Shown here in pieces: positions 50,559 to 58,688 of a stretch of DNA of 64,000 nt. Source of the DNA: Oscillospiraceae bacterium. Lineage in GTDB: Bacteria; Bacillota; Clostridia; Oscillospirales; Ruminococcaceae. Numbering within the stretch: position 1 is the first letter of the stretch; each line of letters begins with the position of its first letter. The notes under the pieces were generated by a model, which was not told the origin of the DNA, did not search any database, and was given only the letters and a program-made list of their open reading frames with translations. A program made the translations under genes and the position numbers. The stretch spans positions 62,001 through 126,000 of the forward strand of contig JAAWRH010000005.1 of NCBI GenBank assembly GCA_022800935.1, in the 5' to 3' direction.

Positions 50559-51866
50559 ATGAGAAAATTACAGGAAGAAAAATTCCGTCTTTCTTCCCTT
50601 ACCATCTATCGGGAAGCGGCGGAGGACCCGGTGGTCAGGCTGCTTACACATCTGCTTTCGGAGCAGTTTTCAGATATCTACGAGGCCGCCTCCGACTACG
50701 GAGCGTTCTGCGACCTGCTGGCCAGGAGCGAAAGCAGAGGGGACCTCACCGATTATCTTTACCGCAAGGCCCTGTACAGCGACAATATCTTCACCCGCCA
50801 GGCCGCGCGGGGACAGCTTTCCGAGCTTTCGGAAAATGTCCGCGCCGCCGCTGCGCGGGACCTGGAAACCCTGTGGCATGCCGCCGCCATCACCACAGAC
50901 GAGCTGAAGGACAACCTGTCCAGGGCATATCCCAGCTATGGGGATATGATTTCCGGCCTGCCCGATTACGATACCCTGCCCCCCCGCCAGCTTGCCAACT
51001 GGGGGGAGGATATCAATACATTTGCGGAGTTTGCCCGCGCCAACGGCTACGGGGAATATGCCCGGTATCTCTCCTTCCTGTTGGCTGTGGACAAGGACGG
51101 AGGCATCTTCCTTGACCCTGTGAAAGCTCCCGACAGCATCCGCCTGCGGGATTTAAAGGAGTATGAGCGGGAACGGAAAATCGTCATCGACAATACCCTG
51201 GCCCTCCTGGACGGCGCTAAGGCCAACAATATTCTCCTCTATGGGGACAGGGGAACGGGAAAGTCCTCCACCGTCAAGGCCATCCTCAACGAGTACGCCG
51301 GAAAGGGGCTGCGGCTGATAGAGGTTTCCAAGTACAACCTGAAGTATCTGGCCCCCCTCATCGAGCTGCTCCAGGACAACCCGCTGAAATTCATCATCTT
51401 TACCGACGACCTTTCCTTTACCGAAAATGACAGCAACTACACCGCCATGAAGGCGGTGCTGGACGGCTCTACCCTGAAGCTGCCGGACAATGTGGTCATC
51501 TACGCCACCTCCAACCGCCGCCACATGGTCAAGGAGACCTTTTCCGGGCGGGAGGGGGACGAGGTCCACCTGGCCGACACCCTGGATGAGGCCGCCTCCC
51601 TTTCGGACCGGTTCGGCATCACCGTCACCTTCCTTTCCCCCAATCGGAAGAAGTTCAACGAGATTGTGCTCTTATTGGCCAAGGACTGCGCCCTGGAGAC
51701 ACCGGAGGAGAAGCTGCTGGAGGAGGCCAACATCTGGGCCATGCGCAAGGCGAATTTCTCCCCCCGGTGCGCCAGGCAGTTTATCGACCACGTCTGCTCC
51801 AGGGTGGCCAGGGGAGAGGACTTTGAATGGACCGCAGGCCGGACAGAGGGGAAGAAGTCCCTTTGA
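50559..51866 (+). CDS. DUF815 family AAA-type ATPase
   Basis: 435 residues. Helical N-terminal half (1-215), then an ATPase domain with Walker A GDRGTGKSS near 237, Walker B-like FIIFTDDLSF near 283, a sensor-1 Asn in VIYATSNRRHM and an arginine-rich C-terminal helix. That is the layout of DUF815 proteins, P-loop ATPases found in many bacteria without known partners. AAGGAGCC precedes the ATG. Its stop overlaps the next start (TGATG), so it is coupled to a substrate-binding lipoprotein gene. Confidence 0.87.
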   Translation: MRKLQEEKFRLSSLTIYREAAEDPVVRLLTHLLSEQFSDIYEAASDYGAFCDLLARSESRGDLTDYLYRKALYSDNIFTRQAARGQLSELSENVRAAAARDLETLWHAAAITTDELKDNLSRAYPSYGDMISGLPDYDTLPPRQLANWGEDINTFAEFARANGYGEYARYLSFLLAVDKDGGIFLDPVKAPDSIRLRDLKEYERERKIVIDNTLALLDGAKANNILLYGDRGTGKSSTVKAILNEYAGKGLRLIEVSKYNLKYLAPLIELLQDNPLKFIIFTDDLSFTENDSNYTAMKAVLDGSTLKLPDNVVIYATSNRRHMVKETFSGREGDEVHLADTLDEAASLSDRFGITVTFLSPNRKKFNEIVLLLAKDCALETPEEKLLEEANIWAMRKANFSPRCARQFIDHVCSRVARGEDFEWTAGRTEGKKSL

Positions 51867-52897
51867 TGGCCGTGAAAAACATACAGACAGGGGGACAGGC
51901 AGTGCCGGTATCAAGAACGGGAAAGCACAAAAGAAGCAGACTGTTATGGGGCGGGGCGGCAGCGTGCCTGGCCCTGAGCCTCTGTCTGCCCCTTTCCGGG
52001 TGCCGCAGGGGGGAAGCCTCCTCTGCCCCGGAGAGCCAGTCTTCACAGACATCGCCGGAGCCGTCCCCGGTGGAGACAGGGGAATATCCGGCGGAGGTGT
52101 TTGGCAGGGAGGCCGAATCCCAGCCGGTGCGGGTGGTATCCCTTTCCCCGGCGGTGACCGAGCTGCTCTGTGCCTTCGGGTACGGCGACCGGCTGTTCGG
52201 GGTGAGCGACGCCTGCGATTACCCGGAGATGGTGGAGGGACTGACTCCCTGCGGCACCTCCCTGCGGCCCAATATGGAGCGGATCGCCGAGATAAGCCCG
52301 GATTACATCCTTACCGAAACCCCGCTCCAGATAGAGGACTACTGGCAGCTGGCGGATATGGATGTGGACGCGGATATTGTGGAGATAGCCGCCCCGCAGA
52401 ATTTCGGAGAGCTGTTTGAGCTTTACCGGGACATCTGTATCCTGATGGACGGTACTAAAACCGGCCGGGAGACCGGGGAGATGCTGGCGGACCTGTATAC
52501 CCAGCAGCTTTCCGTATTGCAGGAAAAGGTGTCCGGCGACCCTATGGGGGATACCCTTTCGGCGGTGTTTATCATAGACGCCGGGGGCATCATGGCCACT
52601 GGGGGGACGCTGTACCACGAGGTGCTTTCGGTGCTGGGGCTGGAGAACCTGGAGGAGAGCGGGGAGGACTTTGCCGGGACCGGGGGAGAAAAGCAGCCGG
52701 ACCTGGTGCTGTATGCGGAGGAGATCCCCAAGGAGAGCATCAAGGGCTCGGCGCTGTTCGGAGAGTGGGAGGCGGTGAAGGAGGACCGGATGATACCGGT
52801 GCCCATGGCCCCCCTGGAGCGGATGTCGCCGAGGGTGTTCGACATGCTGGATCAGCTTGCCAAAACCATTTACACAGCTTCCTGGATAGGGACATAA
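51866..52897 (+). CDS. BtuF/FhuD-type substrate-binding lipoprotein
   Basis: 343 residues. Long basic N terminus, signal helix, lipobox LPLSGC near residue 45, a Ser/Pro linker, then a periplasmic-binding domain of the metal-chelate class: VRVVSLSPAVTELLCAFGYGDRLFGVSDACDYP and MERIAEISPDYILTE are typical of BtuF and siderophore or haem binders. No permease or ATPase gene for import lies next to it, which is unusual. Candidate ligands are cobalamin, haem or a siderophore. The Cys in SDACDYP is noteworthy. Confidence 0.83.
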   Translation: MAVKNIQTGGQAVPVSRTGKHKRSRLLWGGAAACLALSLCLPLSGCRRGEASSAPESQSSQTSPEPSPVETGEYPAEVFGREAESQPVRVVSLSPAVTELLCAFGYGDRLFGVSDACDYPEMVEGLTPCGTSLRPNMERIAEISPDYILTETPLQIEDYWQLADMDVDADIVEIAAPQNFGELFELYRDICILMDGTKTGRETGEMLADLYTQQLSVLQEKVSGDPMGDTLSAVFIIDAGGIMATGGTLYHEVLSVLGLENLEESGEDFAGTGGEKQPDLVLYAEEIPKESIKGSALFGEWEAVKEDRMIPVPMAPLERMSPRVFDMLDQLAKTIYTASWIGT

Positions 52898-52933
52898 GCC
52901 AAAAATAGGGATGAAAAAGGAAGGAAATGCAGA

Positions 52934-54937
52934 ATGATACGGGTAAAAAACAGACAAATCACTCCATCTTATGTTCAGTCAGGCGGCTGCCGGCTCCCCC
53001 TCTATCGATTTCAGACCATCGTCGTCGGAACCGGCGCGGCGGGCTATAACGCCGCCGACACCCTGTACCGGCTGGGGCAGGAGGATATCGCCATTGTCAC
53101 CGAGGGGGTTAAAATGGGGACCTCCCGGAACACCGGCTCGGACAAACAAACTTATTATAAGCTGACCCTTGCGGGGGAAAGCGGGGATTCGGTGCGCCAG
53201 ATGGCCCAGACCCTCTTTGAGGGGGGAAGTATGCACGGCGACATTGCCATGACCGAGGCCGCCATGTCCGCCGGGTGCTTCTATAAGCTGGTCAACCTGG
53301 GGGTTCCCTTCCCCCACAACCGGTACGGGGAATATGTGGGCTACAAAACCGACCACGACCCCCGGCAGCGGGCCACCTCCTGTGGTCCCCTCACCTCCCG
53401 GTACATGACCGAACACCTGGAAAAGGCGGTGGAGGAGAAAAACATCCCTGTCTTTGACGGCTACCGGGTGGTGGAGATTGTCACCAGTGGGAAGGGAGAA
53501 GCCAAAAGGGCTGTGGGCCTTGTGGCCCTGGAGGCGGAAAAGGGGACGCTGGTCCTCTTTGCGGCGGAGAACATCATCTATGGGGTTGGCGGGCCGTCGG
53601 CCATCTATCAGTCGTCGGTCTACCCCCAGAGCCAGACCTGCGCCTCCGGAACCGCTCTGGCGGCGGGGGCCAGGGGGATCAACGTCACCGAGTCCCAGTA
53701 CGGCATCGCTTCCACCAAGTTCCGCTGGAACCTGTCCGGGACCTATCAGCAGGTTATCCCGGCCTATATCTCCACCCAACAGGACGGCAGCGAGCCCAGG
53801 GAGTTCCTGGACGAATACTTTGATGGCCCCGGCGCTATGGCGGACGCCATCTTTCTGAAGGGCTACCAGTGGCCCTTTGACCCCCGCAAGCTGGGAAAGG
53901 GGGGCTCCTCCATTGTGGATATGGCGGTGTTCGCCGAGACCAGGGAAAAGGGGCGCAGGGTGTTCCTGGACTTCCGGCGCAATCCCTCCGCGGTGCAGGG
54001 ACCGGATGGAGGGCTGGACTTTTCCCTGCTGGGGCAGGAGACGCGGGAATACTTGGAGCGCTCCGGCGCGGTGCAGGGCACCCCGGTGGAGCGGCTGAAG
54101 CAGATGAACCCTCTGGCCTATCAGCTCTACCGGGACCACAAGATTGACCTGGAGGAGGAGCTGCTGGAGATTGCTGTCTGCGCCCAGCACAACAACGGCG
54201 GCCTGATGGGGAACATCTGGTGGGAGAGCAATCTGAAGCACCTGTTCCCGGTGGGGGAGGTCAACGGAACCTTTGGCGTCTACCGGCCGGGGGGAACCGC
54301 GCTGAACTCCACCCAGGTGGGCAGCACCCGTGCCGCCCAGTTTATCGCGGAAAATTACACCGCCCCGCCCATGGAGGCAGAGGCCTTCGGAAGGGCGGCG
54401 GACCGGGCGGTGAGACGGTGTGAGGAGCTGATTCGCTCTGTCTCCAAAAACCAAAACGGCGCTTATCCCCAAGCCCTCCGGAAACAATACCAGCGGAGAA
54501 TGGACCTGTGCGGGGCGTTCCTGCGGGACCTGCCCCAGGTGGAGGCGGCCATAGAGGAGTGTGTCCGGGACATCCGGGAGCTCAGCGCGAAAACCCTTGC
54601 CGAAACCCCGGTGCAGCTGCGGGACGCGTTTATCAACCAGGATGTGCTATATACCCAGCTTGTCTATCTTTCGGCCATTGGGGAGTACATCCGGCAGGGG
54701 GGCGGAAGCAGGGGCTCCTATCTGATCGGGGAGCGGGACCTTTCCCGGTGTGCCGCCCAGGGGGTGAAGACCCGGCTGGACAACGGGGCGTTCAGCGACA
54801 GGGCCTGTGAGGTGGCCTTTGACTGGGAAAATCTGTCCTGCCGGTTCCAATGGGAGAAGGTGCGGCCCATCCCCCAGGGGGAAAGCTGGTTTGAAACGGT
54901 GTATAACCAATATCTCCGCCATGAGGTGATACGGTAG
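52934..54937 (+). CDS. FAD-binding protein of the fumarate reductase/succinate dehydrogenase flavoprotein family
   Basis: 667 residues, no signal peptide. N-terminal dinucleotide fold VVGTGAAGYNAADTLYRLG near 30-48, with GTSRNTGSDKQ next, and the C-terminal FAD contact GEVNGTFGVYRPGGTALNSTQVGSTRAAQFI near 440-470. A helical C-terminal domain follows. It lacks the heme or iron-sulfur partners of true fumarate reductases, so it may act on another enoate or as an oxidase. GAAGGAAATGC precedes the ATG. It lies 36 bp after the lipoprotein gene, likely one operon with it and the DUF815 ATPase. Confidence 0.85.
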   Translation: MIRVKNRQITPSYVQSGGCRLPLYRFQTIVVGTGAAGYNAADTLYRLGQEDIAIVTEGVKMGTSRNTGSDKQTYYKLTLAGESGDSVRQMAQTLFEGGSMHGDIAMTEAAMSAGCFYKLVNLGVPFPHNRYGEYVGYKTDHDPRQRATSCGPLTSRYMTEHLEKAVEEKNIPVFDGYRVVEIVTSGKGEAKRAVGLVALEAEKGTLVLFAAENIIYGVGGPSAIYQSSVYPQSQTCASGTALAAGARGINVTESQYGIASTKFRWNLSGTYQQVIPAYISTQQDGSEPREFLDEYFDGPGAMADAIFLKGYQWPFDPRKLGKGGSSIVDMAVFAETREKGRRVFLDFRRNPSAVQGPDGGLDFSLLGQETREYLERSGAVQGTPVERLKQMNPLAYQLYRDHKIDLEEELLEIAVCAQHNNGGLMGNIWWESNLKHLFPVGEVNGTFGVYRPGGTALNSTQVGSTRAAQFIAENYTAPPMEAEAFGRAADRAVRRCEELIRSVSKNQNGAYPQALRKQYQRRMDLCGAFLRDLPQVEAAIEECVRDIRELSAKTLAETPVQLRDAFINQDVLYTQLVYLSAIGEYIRQGGGSRGSYLIGERDLSRCAAQGVKTRLDNGAFSDRACEVAFDWENLSCRFQWEKVRPIPQGESWFETVYNQYLRHEVIR

Positions 54938-55088
54938 GATAATCCGAAACGGACGAACCCAGCAGCCTTTTTATCAAGCTGTAAAATTTTTATGTATATA
55001 TGGGCATTTTTGTGGCAAAATACCACAGAGAATGCTAGAATATGAGTAAAGCAGTAAATGTTTTTCCGTTTCGTCTGGAGGTTTTACC

Positions 55089-56117
55089 ATGAAATATTTC
55101 CCCAGCAGATCCCTTTGCGCCGCTTTGCTGGCGGCTATGCTCTCTCCGCTCCTCTGCGGGTGTACCCGCGTGCTGCCGGAGGATTACGTCAATCCCTATG
55201 ACACCTCAGGAGCCCAAAGCTCTCAGGAGACAAGCTCTGTGGAGTCTTCCAAACCGGAGATTCAGGATATTCTTCCGCCTTCTTCCTCCCAGCCCGACGA
55301 AGAACCGTCCTCCAGCGAAGAGCCCTCCAGCTCCTCGGAGCCGGAGGAGAACCCCGGCTATGTTCCGGCCATGAACGCCGACTATGCCCAGTTGGAGGGA
55401 ATTCCCTCCGCCCCTGTTACCTGGGGGCCGGGCCGTCAGGGGGACGAGAAAAACCGTCCCTACGGCTCCACCAGCTGTCAGGACCAATACGGAAAGTACT
55501 GCGCCTACTTTATTGCGCCGGACTCGGAAAAGGTGTACCTGACCTTTGATGAGGGCTACGAGGCGGAGGGCCGGTATACGGAGAAGATACTGGACACCCT
55601 GAAGGAAAAGGACGCCAAGGGGGTGTTCTTTATCACGGGGGACTATGCCCGCCGCAACGGGGACCTGGTGCAGCGGATGATAGACGAGGGGCACATCGTG
55701 GGAAGCCACAGCTGGAGCCATCCCTCCATGCCGAAGGTCTCGGTGGACAAGGCTGCGGAGGAGCTGACGGCGCTCCACGATTATGTAAAGGAAAACTTCA
55801 ATTATGATATGTCCCTGTTCCGGTTCCCTGCGGGGGAATTCAGCGAACAGACGTTGGCGCTGGTACAGGACATGGGGTATCAGTCGGTATTCTGGTCCTT
55901 TGCCTACCGGGACTGGGAGGTAGACAACCAGATGGGCCGGGAGGAGGCGCTGAAGGAGATTATGGGCCGGGCCCATCCGGGGGCGATTTATCTGCTGCAC
56001 GCGGTTTCCTCCACCAACGCGGAGATACTGGGGGATGTGATTGACCAGCTGCGGGAGAAGGGCTACACCATATCCCCCTATGATCTGCCGTATTTTGAGC
56101 GAGAAGCAGCGGAGTAA
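55089..56117 (+). CDS. Lipoprotein polysaccharide deacetylase, PdaA-like
   Basis: 342 residues. Signal peptide with lipobox LLCGC (Cys near residue 25), a Ser/Glu/Pro linker to about 95, then a NodB-type deacetylase: LTFDEGYE in place of the usual TFDDG, as in PdaA-type enzymes with TFDNGYE, the zinc pair HSWSHPSM, FRFPAGEF, and the C-terminal LLHAVS. PdaA makes muramic delta-lactam in spore cortex in Bacillus; the role here may be sporulation or vegetative wall editing. TCTGGAGG precedes the ATG. Confidence 0.88.
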   Translation: MKYFPSRSLCAALLAAMLSPLLCGCTRVLPEDYVNPYDTSGAQSSQETSSVESSKPEIQDILPPSSSQPDEEPSSSEEPSSSSEPEENPGYVPAMNADYAQLEGIPSAPVTWGPGRQGDEKNRPYGSTSCQDQYGKYCAYFIAPDSEKVYLTFDEGYEAEGRYTEKILDTLKEKDAKGVFFITGDYARRNGDLVQRMIDEGHIVGSHSWSHPSMPKVSVDKAAEELTALHDYVKENFNYDMSLFRFPAGEFSEQTLALVQDMGYQSVFWSFAYRDWEVDNQMGREEALKEIMGRAHPGAIYLLHAVSSTNAEILGDVIDQLREKGYTISPYDLPYFEREAAE

Positions 56118-56193
56118 GCAGAAAACCAACCCAAATGAAAAGTTTCTCCCGCCGAAGAAAAATCAGATTTCCAAAGCGATTGAGAAAAAATAC

Positions 56194-56222
56194 TTGACAA
56201 TCCGTTCGAAAAGTATTATCCT
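56194..56222 (+). promoter_or_regulatory. Promoter of the trpB2 T-box transcript
   Basis: TTGACA (56194-56199), 17-bp spacer, TATCCT (56217-56222). Expected start about 56229. Confidence 0.75.
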
Positions 56223-56228
56223 TTAAAG

Positions 56229-56544
56229 CAGTAAATCAATATGGACCCAAACCGATGATCAGAACGAGTACCTGTCGGGAACATTCACAGAGAGCCGCCG
56301 GAGGTGGGAGGGCGGCAATGGGAAAGACAGGGAATGGATCTGTGAGGGTGAGCTGAAATTCCGGATATCTCCGGGAAAGTAGGGGAGACGCTGCCGCACG
56401 TTACGCGGGGAGTGTATGATAGTACACAGAGAGGGTATTCCCAATCCGCCAGCCGGAGGTTCCGGGTCGGGGAGGGGATAAATATAGGTGGCACCGCAGA
56501 AGTCAGGCTTCTGTCCTATAGTTAGGACAGAAGCCTTTATTTTT
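56229..56544 (+). promoter_or_regulatory. T-box riboswitch, tryptophan-type
   Basis: Stem I carries AGTA (56267-56270) near its base and a CACAG/CTGTG pairing. GGAATGGATC places a TGG codon (56335-56337) as specifier, matching tRNA-Trp. The T-box motif AGGTGGCACCGC is at 56486-56497. It is followed by a terminator with arms AGGCTTCTGTCCT / AGGACAGAAGCCT (56505-56536) and TTTATTTTT. Uncharged tRNA-Trp would favour the antiterminator and switch on the downstream gene. Confidence 0.9.
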
Positions 56545-56619
56545 GCAGTGAACCGCTGCTTTCCCCTGAAAGCAAAAAGGATATGCGCAAAGCGCGCAAT
56601 GAAGAAGGGAGATATCACC

Positions 56620-57990
56620 ATGAAACAGGAAATCCCGTACAAAATCTATCTGGAAGAAAGAGAAATGCCCCGGCAGTGGTACAATGTTCGGGCGGATATG
56701 AAGAAAAAGCCCGCCCCCATTCTCAACCCCACAACCCTCAAGCCCATCACCCTCCAGGAGCTTTCCGGCATCTTCTGTGAGGAGCTGGCAAAGCAGGAGC
56801 TGGACGACACCACGCCGTATTTTGACATTCCGGAGGAGATCCGCAGCTTCTACCGTATGTACCGCCCCTCTCCGCTGGTAAGGGCCTACTGCCTGGAGGA
56901 AAAGTTGGGAACCCCCGCCCATATCTACTATAAGTTTGAGGGCAACAACACCTCCGGCAGCCACAAGCTCAACTCCGCCATCGCCCAGGCGTATTACGCC
57001 AAAAAGCAGGGCCTCAAGGGCGTCACCACCGAGACCGGCGCCGGACAGTGGGGGACCGCCCTTTCCATGGCCTGCGCCTACCTGGAGCTGGACTGTCAGG
57101 TGTATATGGTGAAGTGCTCCTACGAGCAAAAGCCCTTCCGCCGGGAGGTCATGCGCACCTATGGGGCGAAGGTGACACCCTCCCCCTCCATGGATACGGA
57201 GATTGGCCGCAAAATCAACGCGGAATTCCCCGGCACCACCGGAAGCCTGGGCTGTGCCATCTCCGAGGCGGTGGAAGCCGCTGTCAATCAGGAGGGATAC
57301 CGGTATGTTCTTGGCTCGGTGCTGACACAGGTGCTGCTGCACCAGTCGATCATCGGGCTGGAAACCAAGGCGGCGCTGGACAAATACGGCGTCAAGGCGG
57401 ACACCATCATCGGGTGCGCGGGGGGCGGCTCCAACCTGGGTGGCTTGATCTCCCCCTTTGTGGGACAGATGCTCAAGGGCGAGGCGAAGTATGAAATCAT
57501 CGCGGTGGAACCGGCCTCCTGCCCCAGCCTGACCAGAGGGGTGTACGCCTATGATTTCTGTGATACCGGCAAGGTCTGCCCCCTGGCGAAGATGTACACC
57601 CTGGGCAGCGGGTTTATCCCCTCCGCCAGCCACGCGGGGGGACTGCGGTATCACGGGATGAGCTCTGTTGTCTCCGAGCTGTACGACCAGGGCCTGCTGA
57701 CTGCCCGCAGCGTGGAGCAGACAGAGGTGTTCAAGGCGGCGCAGATGTTCGCCAAGGTGGAGGGAATCCTCCCCGCGCCGGAAAGCAGCCACGCCATCAA
57801 GGTGGCGATTGACGAGGCCCTCAGGTGCAAGGAGACGGGGGAGGAGAAGAACATCGTCTTTGGGCTGACGGGGACCGGATATTTTGACATGGTGGCTTAC
57901 CAGCGGTTCAACGATGGGGAGATGAGCGACTATATCCCCACCGACGAGGAGCTGAAAAAGGCGGCGGCCAGCCTGCCCAAGGTGGACTGA
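56620..57990 (+). CDS. TrpB2-type tryptophan synthase beta chain-like enzyme
   Basis: 456 residues, longer than classical TrpB. PLP Lys in GNNTSGSHKLNSA, ETGAGQWG and the phosphate loop GCAGGGSNLGG are all present. TrpB2 enzymes join indole and serine to tryptophan without needing TrpA. GAAGGGAG lies before the ATG at 56620; an in-frame ATG 21 bp upstream is less favoured. It is alone behind a tryptophan T-box, with no other trp genes in reach, which suggests indole salvage as its main job; that last point is inference. Ends with a strong terminator. Confidence 0.93.
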   Translation: MKQEIPYKIYLEEREMPRQWYNVRADMKKKPAPILNPTTLKPITLQELSGIFCEELAKQELDDTTPYFDIPEEIRSFYRMYRPSPLVRAYCLEEKLGTPAHIYYKFEGNNTSGSHKLNSAIAQAYYAKKQGLKGVTTETGAGQWGTALSMACAYLELDCQVYMVKCSYEQKPFRREVMRTYGAKVTPSPSMDTEIGRKINAEFPGTTGSLGCAISEAVEAAVNQEGYRYVLGSVLTQVLLHQSIIGLETKAALDKYGVKADTIIGCAGGGSNLGGLISPFVGQMLKGEAKYEIIAVEPASCPSLTRGVYAYDFCDTGKVCPLAKMYTLGSGFIPSASHAGGLRYHGMSSVVSELYDQGLLTARSVEQTEVFKAAQMFAKVEGILPAPESSHAIKVAIDEALRCKETGEEKNIVFGLTGTGYFDMVAYQRFNDGEMSDYIPTDEELKKAAASLPKVD

Positions 57991-58068
57991 CGCGGCGTTA
58001 TGCTCCACCGCAGCAGGTGAAAATTTTGAACAGATAACCAATTAAAATCATACCAAAATACCAAAGTG

Positions 58069-58111
58069 AACCGAAAGGCTTGTGTCCAAGCTTTTCGGTT
58101 CGTTTTTTTCG
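58069..58111 (+). terminator. Rho-independent terminator of trpB2
   Basis: 15-bp stem GAACCGAAAGGCTTG / CAAGCTTTTCGGTTC (one G-U pair), 4-nt loop, then GTTTTTTTC. Confidence 0.92.
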
Positions 58112-58141
58112 CAGAAAGCCAAAAAAGGAAAACTTTTGTTC

Positions 58142-58170
58142 TTGACAAACAGATGTTCGATGTGTACAAT
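58142..58170 (+). promoter_or_regulatory. Promoter with an overlapping LexA-like box
   Basis: TTGACA (58142-58147), 17-bp spacer, TACAAT (58165-58170). CAAACAGATGTTCG (58146-58159) overlaps the -35 end and spacer and has one mismatch to the Gram-positive LexA/DinR consensus CGAACRNRYGTTYG. The operon it heads encodes a Y-family polymerase, so SOS control is likely. The remaining 57991-58290 interval holds only the terminator at 58069 and the leader. Confidence 0.75.
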
Positions 58171-58290
58171 GGAAATCAAGGAACATATTTTCTTTATAAT
58201 TTACGGTCTGTTTCAGAGGTTGTCCGCATAAAATAAGGACAGGAAAGACAGAACCATAATTTGACTGCGGAAAAGATGGAGGACGAAAAA

Positions 58291-58611
58291 ATGTTGGTTG
58301 AAAAATGCGTCACTTTGACAAAATATCAGTTTTCTCTGGATGGAGAGGGCTTTGCGGAGGGGTATCTGTTCAGCGAGGAGGGGAGCAATGGGGCTCAGGA
58401 AAGAATCTTCCACATGGGCTCCCTGCGCTGTCAGGAGGAGCTGCCGGTGCCGGAGGGAAAATTCCTGGAGGCTGTCATCGACGACAACGGGTTTTCCGAC
58501 GGAAAGCTGATGTTCCATCGGAACAGCTTCCTGCTCTCTATGCTGGGGGATACCTCGACGCCTATGGGGTGTGAGAACGGTCGTTCCCTTTTGCACCGGC
58601 GCAGGGGTTAG
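58291..58611 (+). CDS. Unknown protein, first gene of a putative SOS operon
   Basis: 106 residues, no signal or membrane segment. Acidic middle part with a beta-strand pattern (KYQFSLDGEGFAEGYLFSEEG, RIFHMGSLRCQEELPVPEG, FLEAVIDDNGFSDGKLMFHRN) and a basic tail RSLLHRRRG. No family recognised. GGAGG lies 8 nt before the ATG at 58291, which rules out a TTG 30 bp upstream. It comes before the polymerase gene by 77 bp and shares the LexA-box promoter. A role in damage tolerance is inference from position only. Confidence 0.65.
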   Translation: MLVEKCVTLTKYQFSLDGEGFAEGYLFSEEGSNGAQERIFHMGSLRCQEELPVPEGKFLEAVIDDNGFSDGKLMFHRNSFLLSMLGDTSTPMGCENGRSLLHRRRG

Positions 58612-58688
58612 AGGTTAGGAGACAGAGGACAGGGAAATTTGTGATGGAAATCCCCAGCACCGGAAGCAAAGGTGGGGAGGTGAATGCG

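Noticed and set aside
52979-54487. A 502-codon open frame antisense to the flavoprotein gene
   Set aside because: The GC-rich sense gene has full FAD motifs; the antisense text has no recognisable domain.
56503-58041. A 512-codon open frame antisense to trpB2 and its leader
   Set aside because: It crosses the T-box terminator and mirrors a well-supported gene; no ribosome site.
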